Shown here: positions 16,650 through 26,169 of the stretch, one piece after another | Layout of the letters: each line of letters opens with the position of its first letter | How positions within the stretch are numbered: the stretch's first letter is position 1 | NCBI GenBank assembly: GCA_023458215.1 | Contig: JAEXAJ010000093.1 | Coordinates: forward strand, 1 to 63,859 | DNA from: Bacteroidota bacterium | GTDB taxonomy: Bacteria; Bacteroidota; Bacteroidia; Bacteroidales; Bacteroidaceae | DNA: 63,859 bases | Direction of reading: 5' to 3' | Translations under genes and position numbers: made by a program | Notes under the pieces: generated by a model | Databases searched by the model: none | Seen by the model: the letters and a program-made list of their open reading frames with translations, nothing else | Told to the model about the DNA's origin: nothing

Positions 16650-17771
16650 ATGAAATATAAATTCAGTATAGTATCTATTATGTTGGCAGGTTTAGCTTTG
16701 ACAGCTACTGCACAGACTAAGGAGAAATACTACAGCGAGAGGTTCAAAGATAATATCTTTGTCAGCGCCGGTGTAGGAGGCCAAGTTTGTGTCAACCCTG
16801 ACAACTTTGATTATGGCATTAGTCATGCCGTAACTCCGCTGATACATGTATCAGTGGGTAAATTATTCAACCCCATTTGGGGAGTACGCGGACAAGTAGC
16901 CGGTATGTGGTCCACACTGTATTCTAATTATGGAATGCCTGCTGACCAATACAAGGAAGTAAAGAACAAAAACTACTTCACTTTACGTGCAGACGGTTTG
17001 TTCAATCTTTCTAATGCAATCGGTGGCTATAACCCGGAACGCTTATTCACTATATCCGTTTTCGCCGGTCCCGGTCTGACTTTTGCCAAAGCTTACGGAG
17101 ACCAAAGCAAGATTAATGCTTTAGTGAACGGTTCTGTAGGTTTAATGGGACAATTCAATATCAATAGTTATTGGGATATTAACATCGAAGCAAGAGGAGA
17201 AGTATCTCCTTCCATGTTCGGGAACTATAGTTCAGCTCATACGGATGGCGCAGTCTCTCTGACAGCTGGTGTAACTTATACTTTCGGTGGCAAGAAGTTT
17301 GCATCTTGTGGTGCTAAAGTTGACCAGGATGCAATCAACGCAGAAATCAACAAGTACAGAAGTGAACTTGCACAAGCTCAAGCTGACTTGGCTAACGCTA
17401 AGAACGCATTGGCTAACATAAAACCTGAAGTGAAGGAAGTTGTTAAGGAAATTGAAGTTGCCGGTCCTCGTGCCATCTTCTTCAAGATTGGTAGAGCTAA
17501 TATCGATGATTACGGTATGGTTAACATCGAATTAGCAGCAAAGATCCTGAAGGCTAATCCGGACAAGAAGTACAAAATTGCCGGTTACGCTGATAAGGCT
17601 ACGGGTAGCGCTTCTTGGAACCAGAAGTTGTCTGAAAAACGTGCTCAGAACGTTTACGATGCTTTGATCAAACAAGGTGTTGATAAAGAGCAGCTTGAAC
17701 TCGTCGGATTCGGCGGTACCGCTAACATGTTCGGCAAGAACTTCTTGAACCGTGTAGTTATTTTGGAATAA
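16650..17771 (+). CDS. OmpA-family outer-membrane protein (right operon, gene D')
   Basis: 373 residues: signal peptide (ending TATAQ), barrel (about 22-215) clearly different from that of the left paralogue (loops such as CVNPDNFDYGISHAV and NYGMPADQYKEVKNK), coiled-coil linker and OmpA C-terminal peptidoglycan-binding domain almost identical to gene D. Last gene of the right operon, followed by a strong terminator. Confidence 0.92.
   Translation: MKYKFSIVSIMLAGLALTATAQTKEKYYSERFKDNIFVSAGVGGQVCVNPDNFDYGISHAVTPLIHVSVGKLFNPIWGVRGQVAGMWSTLYSNYGMPADQYKEVKNKNYFTLRADGLFNLSNAIGGYNPERLFTISVFAGPGLTFAKAYGDQSKINALVNGSVGLMGQFNINSYWDINIEARGEVSPSMFGNYSSAHTDGAVSLTAGVTYTFGGKKFASCGAKVDQDAINAEINKYRSELAQAQADLANAKNALANIKPEVKEVVKEIEVAGPRAIFFKIGRANIDDYGMVNIELAAKILKANPDKKYKIAGYADKATGSASWNQKLSEKRAQNVYDALIKQGVDKEQLELVGFGGTANMFGKNFLNRVVILE
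17322..17771 (+). repeat. Long inverted repeat, right copy (OmpA C-terminal module)
   Basis: Inverted, gap-free counterpart of 7022-7471. Homologous exchange between the two would either homogenise them (gene conversion) or invert the whole 10-kb interval. Confidence 0.9.
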
Positions 17772-17810
17772 GCAATAACACGTTAGTATTATTGGTACAA
17801 CTCCTATAAA

Positions 17811-17846
17811 AAGGGCGACTCAAATCGGTGGATTTAAGTCGCCCTT
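17811..17846. terminator. Bidirectional terminator between the right operon and the sulfation operon
   Basis: AAGGGCGACT and AGTCGCCCTT form a 10-bp perfect stem with flanking A and T residues. It lies between the convergent genes ending at 17771 and 17865 and can serve both. Confidence 0.85.
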
Positions 17847-17864
17847 ACTTTATCTAGGAGAATA

Positions 17865-18833
17865 TTAATATACCAACTTCACATTATCAATCCAAAGCGT
17901 GTTACCCGGAGAACCTACATAAGCGCCACCGTGGCTAGACGTAAATTGCAATATCAAATGAGTAGGAACATCCTCTTCAGTACCCCAAGCTACTTCTTTT
18001 ACCGGAACACTCTGTCCTTTACTATTCACAGCATATCGTTCTTCTACTTGCAGACGCATCATGTGAGGCTTATATGCAGGATCACCTGTAATATCACCGT
18101 ACATGATAGAATACGTCGCATTATTGCGCCAATCTGTAGTAGCATAATAACGAACAACCATAGTACCTACGCGCTTAGCATAGATATTCCCATCCTTATC
18201 TTCCCAACGCTTCTGCAAGAATAAATTTGCCTCAGGAAAATCTTTTCCATCCACATCGACAATGCGGCTGAATCCTGTTGCACGAATACGTTTCTCACGA
18301 TCGGACATTTTCACTTTATAATCGAACTGAACAGCAATTGGCTTCTTAGTAAAAGCAATACCGGAATTCAACATCTTCTGAGGATTCTTTGTGCTCTTTA
18401 TTGGCTCATGCACTTCGCCCAAAAACATGGAACCTGCCGCTAAAACTGTAATATCCACCAAGCCCAGTACCTTAACACTTTCCATACGAGTATCAAGCCG
18501 TGCGCAATAGCCGTCACCTCTTTTTTCGGGAAACACAGAAGTGTTGGTTTTTGTGACTCCTGCTACCTTCGCCATCACATTAGAAGTTGCCCATGGAGAA
18601 CCACCCATATTCTTATATGCCTTATTCTCATGGATTTCAGCGGTAGGTCCAATAGCATATACATTCTTTGTAGCACCGCCTATAATACCTGATTCCTTAA
18701 TCTGACGATCTATCCATTGATCCATATTTCCGAAAGGAATCATCTCAACCTGATGTTGCTGCGCCGACACAGTTCCGCTACAAACCACAGCAAACAACAT
18801 TCCCAACAAACAAACTTTCTTTTGAATCATCAT
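17865..18833 (-). CDS. Secreted PCMD-domain protein
   Basis: 322 residues from the ATG at 18833 (MMIQKKVCLLGMLFAVVCSGTVSA, signal peptide). The body resembles the Bacteroidota putative carbohydrate metabolism domain (PCMD, PF13201): beta-rich, with GDGYCARLDTR, AGSMFLGEV, KPIAVQFDYKVK and the C-terminal GSPGNTLWIDNVKLVY typical of jelly-roll modules. No catalytic motif is evident. It is the last gene of the sulfate activation/sulfotransferase operon, 22 bp after the sulfotransferase, which suggests an extracytoplasmic role linked to the sulfated product; that is inference. Confidence 0.75.
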   Translation of the reverse strand: MMIQKKVCLLGMLFAVVCSGTVSAQQHQVEMIPFGNMDQWIDRQIKESGIIGGATKNVYAIGPTAEIHENKAYKNMGGSPWATSNVMAKVAGVTKTNTSVFPEKRGDGYCARLDTRMESVKVLGLVDITVLAAGSMFLGEVHEPIKSTKNPQKMLNSGIAFTKKPIAVQFDYKVKMSDREKRIRATGFSRIVDVDGKDFPEANLFLQKRWEDKDGNIYAKRVGTMVVRYYATTDWRNNATYSIMYGDITGDPAYKPHMMRLQVEERYAVNSKGQSVPVKEVAWGTEEDVPTHLILQFTSSHGGAYVGSPGNTLWIDNVKLVY

Positions 18834-18855
18834 ATTAAATTGAAAACTAAAAAAA

Positions 18856-19962
18856 TTACAAATCGTACTTCCACTGCTCCAATGCATATTTCCAGTTTTC
18901 CTGAACTAACTGCACTGTGCGGTCATCATACTTATATTTATTTTTCTTATATCCTTTCTTTCCACCTACATACTTTTCTATATCAGCACGAGCTTCTGCA
19001 AAACCAGGAATCGACAATGCACTATAAATATGTTCAGTCATTCCCATTGCATCAGCCTCGAAATCTTCAAACTTTACTTCAATCAAGTTTCCGGCAGGAA
19101 TACTCGCTTTGTCTGATTCATATTTATGATATAATTTCGTGTAAATAGACAAAATGTTCTGTTCTATCACTTCATTACTGATGTCTTCGAGTTTTAGTGG
19201 CTGAATTGTATTCGTAAAGAAGCTACGTGTGCTCTCGAACACGGTATAAGGGTTCCGCATCAAATAAACGAACTTTGCATTGGGAAACATCTTCACGAGT
19301 TCTTTTACACGCCCGGTATGGGGTGGGTTCTTACTCAGAAATTGAGTCCCATGTGTGTTCCAAAGAGAGATTTTTATCAATTTAGTAAATGTCTCCTCAA
19401 ATATTTTCAATTCCTTTTCTGTAATATCATCAAATAGCAAATATTTGTCTGCATATTCTTGTTGATACTTAGGCAGAAACCAGAAATTGTAATAGGTATA
19501 AGGCATCATATTAGCCAAGGCAAATTCTTCTTCTTGCGGAAGATCTACTGCTAATTCCATATTATCCGTAGGACGCTTATCCGGCATCAGCCAACTCATA
19601 TTTTTCTTAAAAAAAGGCTGTCCCCACATCATCAAATGCGGAAATACCGTTTGATAAGTCGTATTATAGCCGAAGTGCTTATCACAGGAGAAAACATTAT
19701 GAACGAATGTCGTTCCACTACGCCAATGCCCTAAAATAAATACAGGATCATGTTCCAGTGGTTTATCGGCCAACAATTTTTCATAACGTCTGTCCTGAAT
19801 TGGAGCTAAAGTAGATAATAAGCGACAAACAGCTTTTGTCAGTCTATATTTACTTTTATAAGCGGCATCGATTTCACGACCTTCTGTTATTTCTTTAAAG
19901 GTTTTCCAATCGGCACCAACCAACGTATTTATCGGAAGTTTATTGAATTCAAGTAACCCCAT
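18856..19962 (-). CDS. PAPS-dependent sulfotransferase
   Basis: 368 residues from the ATG at 19962 (MGLLEFNKLPINTL); an in-frame ATG at 20022 would add 20 residues translated from A/T-rich spacer. Family features: the 5'-phosphosulfate binding loop HWRSGTTFVHNVF (about residues 79-91) and the 3'-phosphate binding strand KFVYLMRNPYTVFESTRSFF (about 215-235), plus the C-terminal GYKKNKY. It transfers sulfate from PAPS to an acceptor. It lies directly after cysN. The B. thetaiotaomicron gene in the equivalent cluster has been reported to sulfonate cholesterol and other steroids, so the same substrates are likely but unproven here. Confidence 0.88.
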   Translation of the reverse strand: MGLLEFNKLPINTLVGADWKTFKEITEGREIDAAYKSKYRLTKAVCRLLSTLAPIQDRRYEKLLADKPLEHDPVFILGHWRSGTTFVHNVFSCDKHFGYNTTYQTVFPHLMMWGQPFFKKNMSWLMPDKRPTDNMELAVDLPQEEEFALANMMPYTYYNFWFLPKYQQEYADKYLLFDDITEKELKIFEETFTKLIKISLWNTHGTQFLSKNPPHTGRVKELVKMFPNAKFVYLMRNPYTVFESTRSFFTNTIQPLKLEDISNEVIEQNILSIYTKLYHKYESDKASIPAGNLIEVKFEDFEADAMGMTEHIYSALSIPGFAEARADIEKYVGGKKGYKKNKYKYDDRTVQLVQENWKYALEQWKYDL

Positions 19963-20045
19963 TGCTTTACAATTGAAATTGAGAATTGATAATTGACAAT
20001 TAAACTGTGCCAAAATATGCACTTCTAACTGTCGGTTATCAATTA

Positions 20046-21506
20046 TTATTTGTTTATAATGACTTTAAATCCCTGACGCTCTAACTCCTTCACCGCTTTT
20101 TCTACAGCTTCGTAATGTTCGGGAGCAATACCCAATTTCGGCAAATCCAATGTCGGAATATCTTCGGATAAATGCATATCTTTATCCTCTACCCTATTGA
20201 TAATCATCCCTACCGCACTGGTATTGTTGGTTATCGGATCTATCAGGATAAACGAACCGCATGATTTATTCTTCTGATAAGGATCAAAAAACATTTCTTT
20301 GGCTGTAGTCAAAACCACACGAGCTATTTGGTTAAGCTGCATCGGTAATGTCTCTTTATTCAACTTTCCATTTTCCAAAGAAAGATGTTCCATCGTGTTG
20401 ACATCTACTTTATATTTGATATTGTCTACGCGTGTACGACTCAAATTAGTGGTTTGTTTAACAAAGAAGGATTTATTGATATCCATAGCTTCCTCATCCA
20501 TCCATACCAACATGGCCTCAAAATTACGGTCCATTATCGGAAGATTGTCGGGATGTACTAGCATTTCGCCTCTCGAAACATCGATCTCATCCTCCAAAGT
20601 CAACGTAACGGACTGAGGAGGGAAAGCATAGTCCAGTTCTCCATCATAAGTAACTATACTTTTGACGCGTGACTTCTTACCTGAGGGTAATGCCATTACT
20701 TCGTCCCCTTTACGCACAATTCCGGATGCCACTTTGCCGCAGAAGCCACGGAAGTTAAGATTCGGACGCAATACATATTGCACAGGAAAACGGAAATCAG
20801 AGAAGTTATGATCGTTGTCTATCTGTACTGTTTCCAGAAAATCAAGAAGAGAAATACCCTTATACCAAGGTGTACGTTCAGACTTCTCTACAACATTATC
20901 ACCATCTAATGCGGATAAAGGAATGCAATTAACATCGGGAAGTCCCAAAGGAGCTATAAATTTCTTATATTCGCTTACAATCTCGTTGAAACGCTCCTCA
21001 GAGAAATCTACCAAGTCCATTTTGTTAACGGCAAGCACTACATGCTTAATACCCAGTAATGAAACTAAGAAAGTGTGCCGGCGAGTCTGCGTAATAACCC
21101 CCATACGGGCATCGACTAAAATAATTGCTAAATTAGCAGTAGAACCTCCGGTAATCATATTACGGGTGTACTGTTCATGTCCCGGAGTATCTGCTATAAT
21201 AAACTTACGGTTGTTCGTTGAGAAGTAACGGTAAGCAACGTCAATCGTAATGCCTTGTTCACGTTCGGCTTTCAGTCCATCCAGCAACAATGCATAGTCA
21301 ATATGGTCGCCGGCGTTTCCCATACGTTTACTGTCACGCTCTAATGCATCCAACTGGTCTTCGTACAGTTTTTTACTATCGAACAATAAACGTCCTATCA
21401 AAGTTGACTTTCCATCGTCTACCGAACCGGCAGTCAACAATCTCAATAAGTCTTTCTGTTCATCCTTATCAAGAAATGCCTTTATATCAAGTTTAGAATC
21501 ACTCAT
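20046..21506 (-). CDS. cysN: Sulfate adenylyltransferase, GTPase subunit
   Basis: 486 residues. EF-Tu-like GTPase: G1 loop GSVDDGKST (27-35), G2 region with [10 protein letters not shown]3 [13 protein letters not shown]4 NKMD, then two beta-barrel domains. It couples GTP hydrolysis to APS formation by CysD. There is no fused CysC kinase domain; cysC is a separate gene in this operon. It begins 25 bp after cysD. Confidence 0.96.
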   Translation of the reverse strand: MSDSKLDIKAFLDKDEQKDLLRLLTAGSVDDGKSTLIGRLLFDSKKLYEDQLDALERDSKRMGNAGDHIDYALLLDGLKAEREQGITIDVAYRYFSTNNRKFIIADTPGHEQYTRNMITGGSTANLAIILVDARMGVITQTRRHTFLVSLLGIKHVVLAVNKMDLVDFSEERFNEIVSEYKKFIAPLGLPDVNCIPLSALDGDNVVEKSERTPWYKGISLLDFLETVQIDNDHNFSDFRFPVQYVLRPNLNFRGFCGKVASGIVRKGDEVMALPSGKKSRVKSIVTYDGELDYAFPPQSVTLTLEDEIDVSRGEMLVHPDNLPIMDRNFEAMLVWMDEEAMDINKSFFVKQTTNLSRTRVDNIKYKVDVNTMEHLSLENGKLNKETLPMQLNQIARVVLTTAKEMFFDPYQKNKSCGSFILIDPITNNTSAVGMIINRVEDKDMHLSEDIPTLDLPKLGIAPEHYEAVEKAVKELERQGFKVIINK

Positions 21507-21531
21507 CTTTTAATTCTTAAGTTTAAATTGT

Positions 21532-22443
21532 TTAGAAGTAGCCTTCGCGTTTTTTCTGCTCCATGCTTGCATCTTGGTCGAAGTCAATCACACGAGTAGT
21601 ACGTTCACTCTTGGTGGTAGTCATCATCTCTTCCACTATTTTCTCAATTGTATCGGCGTTGCTCTCTACAGCACCGGTCAACGGCCAACAACCTAATGTA
21701 CGAAAACGCACCATGCGCATTTCTATTTTATCCCGATACTGTTCCGGCAAACGGTCATCGTCAGCCATAATCAAATTGCCATCGATCTCGACACAAGGTC
21801 GTTCTTTAGCAAAGTACAAGGGGACAATAGGAATATTTTCCAAACGGATATATTGCCAAATATCAAGTTCAGTCCAGTTACTTAAAGGGAATACCCGAAT
21901 GCTCTCTCCTTTGTGGACACGCGCATTATAAATATCCCATAACTCCGGACGCTGGTTTTTAGGATCCCATTGGTGAAATTTATCGCGGAAGGAGAAAATA
22001 CGTTCTTTAGCACGAGACTTTTCTTCGTCACGACGAGCGCCACCAAAAGCAGCATCAAATTTATATTTATCCAGACTGCGAAGCAAAGCTTGTGTCTTCA
22101 TCAAGTCCGTATGCACCTTACTACCATGTGTGAAGGGACCCACACCGGCATGGAATGCTTCCATATTGCTCTCTACGATCAAATCCCAACCATATTTCTT
22201 GGCATATTCTTCACGAAATTGGATCATCTCTTTAAACTTCCATTTAGAATCGATATGCATCAAAGGAAATGGCACCTTACCGGGATAAAAAGCTTTTTCA
22301 GCCAAACGCACCATCACCGAAGAGTCCTTACCAATGCTATAAAGCATGACCGGATTCTCAAACTCCGCCGCCACTTCACGGATTATATGAATAGACTCGG
22401 CTTCGAGTTCTTTCAAATGGCTTAACTTATATTCTTCTTTCAT
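21532..22443 (-). CDS. cysD: Sulfate adenylyltransferase, small catalytic subunit
   Basis: 303 residues of the PP-loop family: SIGKDSSVM (36-44), [17 protein letters not shown], and the C-terminal [23 protein letters not shown] typical of CysD. It makes adenylyl sulfate from ATP and sulfate with CysN. ATG at 22443 fits the family N-terminus ([23 protein letters not shown]). Confidence 0.96.
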   Translation of the reverse strand: MKEEYKLSHLKELEAESIHIIREVAAEFENPVMLYSIGKDSSVMVRLAEKAFYPGKVPFPLMHIDSKWKFKEMIQFREEYAKKYGWDLIVESNMEAFHAGVGPFTHGSKVHTDLMKTQALLRSLDKYKFDAAFGGARRDEEKSRAKERIFSFRDKFHQWDPKNQRPELWDIYNARVHKGESIRVFPLSNWTELDIWQYIRLENIPIVPLYFAKERPCVEIDGNLIMADDDRLPEQYRDKIEMRMVRFRTLGCWPLTGAVESNADTIEKIVEEMMTTTKSERTTRVIDFDQDASMEQKKREGYF

Positions 22444-22500
22444 TATAAATTATTTCTTCTGTATTCTTGGTAAAATGAGTTCTAAAAGCTTATTTACGGA

Positions 22501-23049
22501 TTATTCCAAACTAAGCACAGAGGTATCGAGTGTCAATGCCGGATGAGCAGGCGCTTCAAAAGGAGCGGAAATCCCCGTAAAATTTTTGATTTCACCCCGG
22601 CGTGCTTTGGCATAAAGTCCTTTTACATCACGACGCTCGCATTCCTCAATGGGTGTACTGACATAGACTTCCAGGAAATCATCCTGTCCGATAATATTAG
22701 CAGCCATCTCGCGAATATCATTATTGGGGCTAATAAAAGCCGCAATAGTAATAACACCAGCGTCTATAAAGAGTTTGGATACTTCTGCTATTCGACGTAT
22801 ATTCTCAATACGGTCAGCTTCTGTAAAGCCCAGATTATTATTGATGCCACTGCGGATATTATCGCCGTCTAATATACGGCAAAGTAGTCCGCGCTTATGC
22901 AGTTCGCGTTCTAAAGCAATAGCAATCGTACTTTTACCGGAACCGCTTAAGCCGGTAAACCAAATCATCACACTTTGTTGGCCGAGAAGTTCTTCTTTAT
23001 CTTGCCTTGCCAACATCTTATCAAAGATGGGATATATATTGTCTGTCAT
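22501..23049 (-). CDS. cysC: Adenylyl-sulfate kinase
   Basis: 182 residues. Walker A GLSGSGKST (33-41), LDGDNIRSGINNNLGFTEADRIENIRRIAEV, FISP, and VSTPIEECERRDVKGLYAKARRGEIKNFTGISAPFE are the APS kinase hallmarks. It phosphorylates APS to PAPS, the donor used by the sulfotransferase of the same operon. Slightly shorter at the C-terminus than the approximately 200-aa enterobacterial enzymes. Confidence 0.96.
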   Translation of the reverse strand: MTDNIYPIFDKMLARQDKEELLGQQSVMIWFTGLSGSGKSTIAIALERELHKRGLLCRILDGDNIRSGINNNLGFTEADRIENIRRIAEVSKLFIDAGVITIAAFISPNNDIREMAANIIGQDDFLEVYVSTPIEECERRDVKGLYAKARRGEIKNFTGISAPFEAPAHPALTLDTSVLSLE

Positions 23050-23056
23050 AACTAAA

Positions 23057-24610
23057 TTAGAATGGCCATATCAATGGAATTAATAGAATGGAAATCAAGA
23101 ATGTAATTATATTCAACGGTAAACCGATGCGTACAAAATCTGTGAATTTATAGTTGCCGATACCTTGAACAATCAAGTTAGTTTGATAGCCGATTGGCGT
23201 GGAAAAGCTGGCAGATGCGGCCATACATATAACCACAAAGAATGGCATCGGGCTAACCCCCATCTGTGAAGAGATAGAAAGTGCCAACGGAAAAGCAAGG
23301 GCAGCAGCAGCATTATTAGTAATAAGTTCTGTAAACAAATTCGTTATGATAAACATAGCCGCTAACAAGACATGTGGTCCGTAATGATCGCTCATTTCAA
23401 TAATATAACGTGCCACAACATCCGCCACACCCGAATTAACCATTGCTTTGCTAATCGCAAAAGCGCATGCAATGGTTATCAAGATATCCCAAGATATGTA
23501 TTTGGTATACTTACGGGCCGGAAAGATCTTTGCCCATGCCATAATAATTGTAGTTACTGAAACGAAAAAGAACATATCCAGTTTGATAGCAGGAAAAGCC
23601 TCTTTCACAGCAGGAAGTTCGCCAACCGTTGCACCGGTAATCATCAGTATCAACAAAATAAAAGCAAACCAACGCTTTCCCTTACCGGGTGTAGGTTCTG
23701 TATCTTTACCATTCGCCAACATCACGAACACAGAAGACTCTCCCCAGGTTTTCACAAAAGAGTCATCTGCCATTATTACTAATGTATCACCTTCGCGAAA
23801 ATATTCATTCTCTAAATCTTGGGTAAAACTTTGGCCATTTCGTTTAATCTCTTTTACTTCCGCTCCATAATGACGTTTAAAATCAAAATCTCCAAGTTTC
23901 TTATTGATACCGGGAAAACGAGCACCAAGCACAGCTTCTACCCGATGTATATCGCCTTGCTCTTCAGGTTCTTCATCTTGCTTGATTGCATCCGTACGAA
24001 CATTCGGCAAAAGCTTGGAAGAAAAGGCAAACAGATAAATAATTCCGGCGATAGCGATAAAGATTCCTACTTTTCCTAATTCAAACATCGTGAAGCCTTC
24101 GTAACCGGCCTCCAATATCATACCGTGCACTACCAAGTTGGTAGAAGTGCCGATCAACGTACATATACCACCCAAAATAGTTACATAAGACAAAGGTATC
24201 AGGAATTTAGTAGCCGGAAGTTTCACTGATTCTGCCCAACGTTTAATAATTGGAGCAAAAATAACAACTACCGGTGTATTATTCAGAAAGGCAGAAATAA
24301 AAGCAATGGTCGGTAACATTCGGAATTGTGCTTTGAAAACAGTAGTTTTACCTTGGGGAAGCAACTTCTTAATAACTTGTCCCAATGCTCCGGACTGGCG
24401 AATACCTTCACTTACCAAAAACAACATAGCAACAGTAATCATTCCCTTATTACTAAATCCTTCCAGCATTTCTTTAGGTGTCAAGATGCCTGCGCAAAGA
24501 AATAATACAACCACTGAAAACAGTACCATACCCGGACGCATTTTGTCCAGTACGAGAGCAACCACCATGCCCAACAGTGCCAATAGCACAAACAGTATTT
24601 CAAACGTCAT
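23057..24610 (-). CDS. SLC13-type permease with RCK (TrkA-C) domain, probable sulfate importer
   Basis: 517 residues from the ATG at 24610. Many hydrophobic helices flank a cytoplasmic insert (about 195-305) containing a TrkA-C-like domain (VEAVLGARFPGINKKLGDFDFKRHYGAEVKEIKRNGQSF...EGDTLVIMADDSF). Conserved DASS/SLC13 signatures are NNTPVV (about 110) and the second repeat TNNAAAALAFPLA with GYQTNLIVQGIGNYKF. The family imports sulfate or carboxylates with sodium. Location inside the cys operon, 7 bp before cysC, points to sulfate. Confidence 0.88.
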   Translation of the reverse strand: MTFEILFVLLALLGMVVALVLDKMRPGMVLFSVVVLFLCAGILTPKEMLEGFSNKGMITVAMLFLVSEGIRQSGALGQVIKKLLPQGKTTVFKAQFRMLPTIAFISAFLNNTPVVVIFAPIIKRWAESVKLPATKFLIPLSYVTILGGICTLIGTSTNLVVHGMILEAGYEGFTMFELGKVGIFIAIAGIIYLFAFSSKLLPNVRTDAIKQDEEPEEQGDIHRVEAVLGARFPGINKKLGDFDFKRHYGAEVKEIKRNGQSFTQDLENEYFREGDTLVIMADDSFVKTWGESSVFVMLANGKDTEPTPGKGKRWFAFILLILMITGATVGELPAVKEAFPAIKLDMFFFVSVTTIIMAWAKIFPARKYTKYISWDILITIACAFAISKAMVNSGVADVVARYIIEMSDHYGPHVLLAAMFIITNLFTELITNNAAAALAFPLALSISSQMGVSPMPFFVVICMAASASFSTPIGYQTNLIVQGIGNYKFTDFVRIGLPLNIITFLISILLIPLIWPF

Positions 24611-24627
24611 ATAAGTCGTTATTTCAT

Positions 24628-25443
24628 TTATGAATGTTTGTTTTCTACAACAAACCAAGGATTCAATAAGTCCTCCTTATTATATACTAAAGGTTCATTC
24701 GTCCCTGCTTGATAGATCTCTTTTCCTGCGGCTCTTGCAATAGCATGTCCGGCTGCCGTATCCCATTCCATTGTTGGGGCAAAGCGAGGATATACGTCAG
24801 CCTTACCTTCGGCAACCAGGCATATTTTAATTGAGCTACCGCTTGATATCAATTCTACATCCGCATGACATTTCTTCTTATCCTTAATATATGCTTCAGT
24901 TTCAGGTGTAAGATGTGAGCGGGAAGCGACAATGACATATTTATCATTTGTTCCGGTTTCGGGTAAGCGTATAGAAGACGCCATTAACTCATCTAAAGAT
25001 AATTCACCACGTACTGTAATATCTGATAGTTTATAGGCCCCCAGACTTTCCTCTGCAAAATATAACTCTTTCAAGACCGGCAAATAGATAATGCCCATCA
25101 CAGGCACAGATTTATGAACCAAGGCTATATTTACAGTAAACTCTCCATTGCGTTTAATGAACTCTTTTGTACCATCCAACGGATCAACAATCCATAAAGT
25201 TTCCCATTGATGTCGTGCCGAATAAGGCAAATGTTTTCCTTCCTCACTTAGTATAGGGTAAGGAGTGGCATTCAGAAACTCACAAATAACATTATGAGCT
25301 TCACGGTCAGCGATAGTTAATGGGGAATTATCCGCTTTCTTCTCTACTTGAAAATCAGATGCAGGATCATTGTAAATGGAAAGGATTTTCTCACCGGCCC
25401 GAAGGGCGGCGTCAATTGCATTCAGTATATATCGTCGTTCCAT
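24628..25443 (-). CDS. cysQ: 3'(2'),5'-bisphosphate nucleotidase
   Basis: 271 residues of the inositol monophosphatase superfamily: metal ligands in LSEEGK (Glu67/Glu68) and DPLDGTKEF (Asp87, Asp90), and the C-terminal WDTAAGHAI. It hydrolyses PAP, the by-product of PAPS use, to AMP. First gene of the operon, so its position before a sulfotransferase makes metabolic sense. The permease start lies 17 bp downstream. Confidence 0.95.
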   Translation of the reverse strand: MERRYILNAIDAALRAGEKILSIYNDPASDFQVEKKADNSPLTIADREAHNVICEFLNATPYPILSEEGKHLPYSARHQWETLWIVDPLDGTKEFIKRNGEFTVNIALVHKSVPVMGIIYLPVLKELYFAEESLGAYKLSDITVRGELSLDELMASSIRLPETGTNDKYVIVASRSHLTPETEAYIKDKKKCHADVELISSGSSIKICLVAEGKADVYPRFAPTMEWDTAAGHAIARAAGKEIYQAGTNEPLVYNKEDLLNPWFVVENKHS

Positions 25444-25744
25444 ACTATATTCTTACAAATATGAGGTGCAAAATTAAAACTTTTCTATCTCAAAAAGTTT
25501 CCATTGCTCTTTTTATAACTTCTTTTAAACGATAAAGAGATGTTTATAAGTACTTTTCACAATGCAAAGCCAAGCTTCCAAATTCATTACTCATGTAAAT
25601 CAGTAATTAAAATTGCTTCCTAATGCTTTTACTAATAAGATAATTTATTTAGCTCAACTGCTGATTAAGCGGATCACCCACTATGAATTGTCTTTTTTAG
25701 AAATTATATTTAGCTCAAAACGCGAAAGAAAGGAAGCAAAAATG

Positions 25745-25841
25745 GTGATAGGGTAATAAAGTGATAAGGTGATAAGGTAGCTGCGCTATGTGCCACAGAG
25801 TGTTATCCCACTATCACTTTATCACCCAATCACTTTATCAC
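25745..25841. repeat. Long imperfect hairpin built of GTGATAAG-like octamers
   Basis: The left arm (25745-25777) is four near-octamers GTGATA(G/A)(G/A) in tandem; the right arm (25802-25841) holds five in reverse orientation (TTATCAC type). The 24-nt centre is unrelated. The structure could fold as RNA or DNA or be a repeat-associated relic. Confidence 0.7.
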
Positions 25842-25924
25842 ATTTAGCTCATATCCGTTCAGAAACGAAGTAAACGAAGATGGCACGCAGATGATAATAG
25901 GCTACATTTCATGCTTATTACAAG

Positions 25925-26007
25925 TACAGTTGTATGCTGAACCAAATTCAGTCGTATACTGAACCCAATTCACTCGTATAGTGAATGCCATTCAGTCGTA
26001 TACTGAA
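25925..26007. repeat. Four tandem 17-bp palindromes at 22-bp period
   Basis: Units start at 25925, 25947, 25969 and 25991. Units 2 and 4 are TTCAGTCGTATACTGAA; unit 3 is TTCACTCGTATAGTGAA, where both arms have changed together so that pairing is kept; unit 1 is a degenerate form. Spacers are 5 bp. The exact period and the paired change suggest selection for the palindrome. Confidence 0.85.
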
Positions 26008-26169
26008 TTAAGGCAAGAATAATACACTGATATTCAAGTGATTGAAAACACATGTTTTATTATCAAATAATTGAGACAAAAAAAGGTTATAACGAATCAA
26101 TAGAATACGATATAAACAGTGTCTTAACCCAAATTCGACAGAAATAAACTTATTCAACTGCTGATTCAC

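Noticed and set aside
25745..26007. CRISPR array
   Set aside because: Units are palindromes or octamers with 5-bp or no spacers, no unique spacers of 30 bp and no cas genes.
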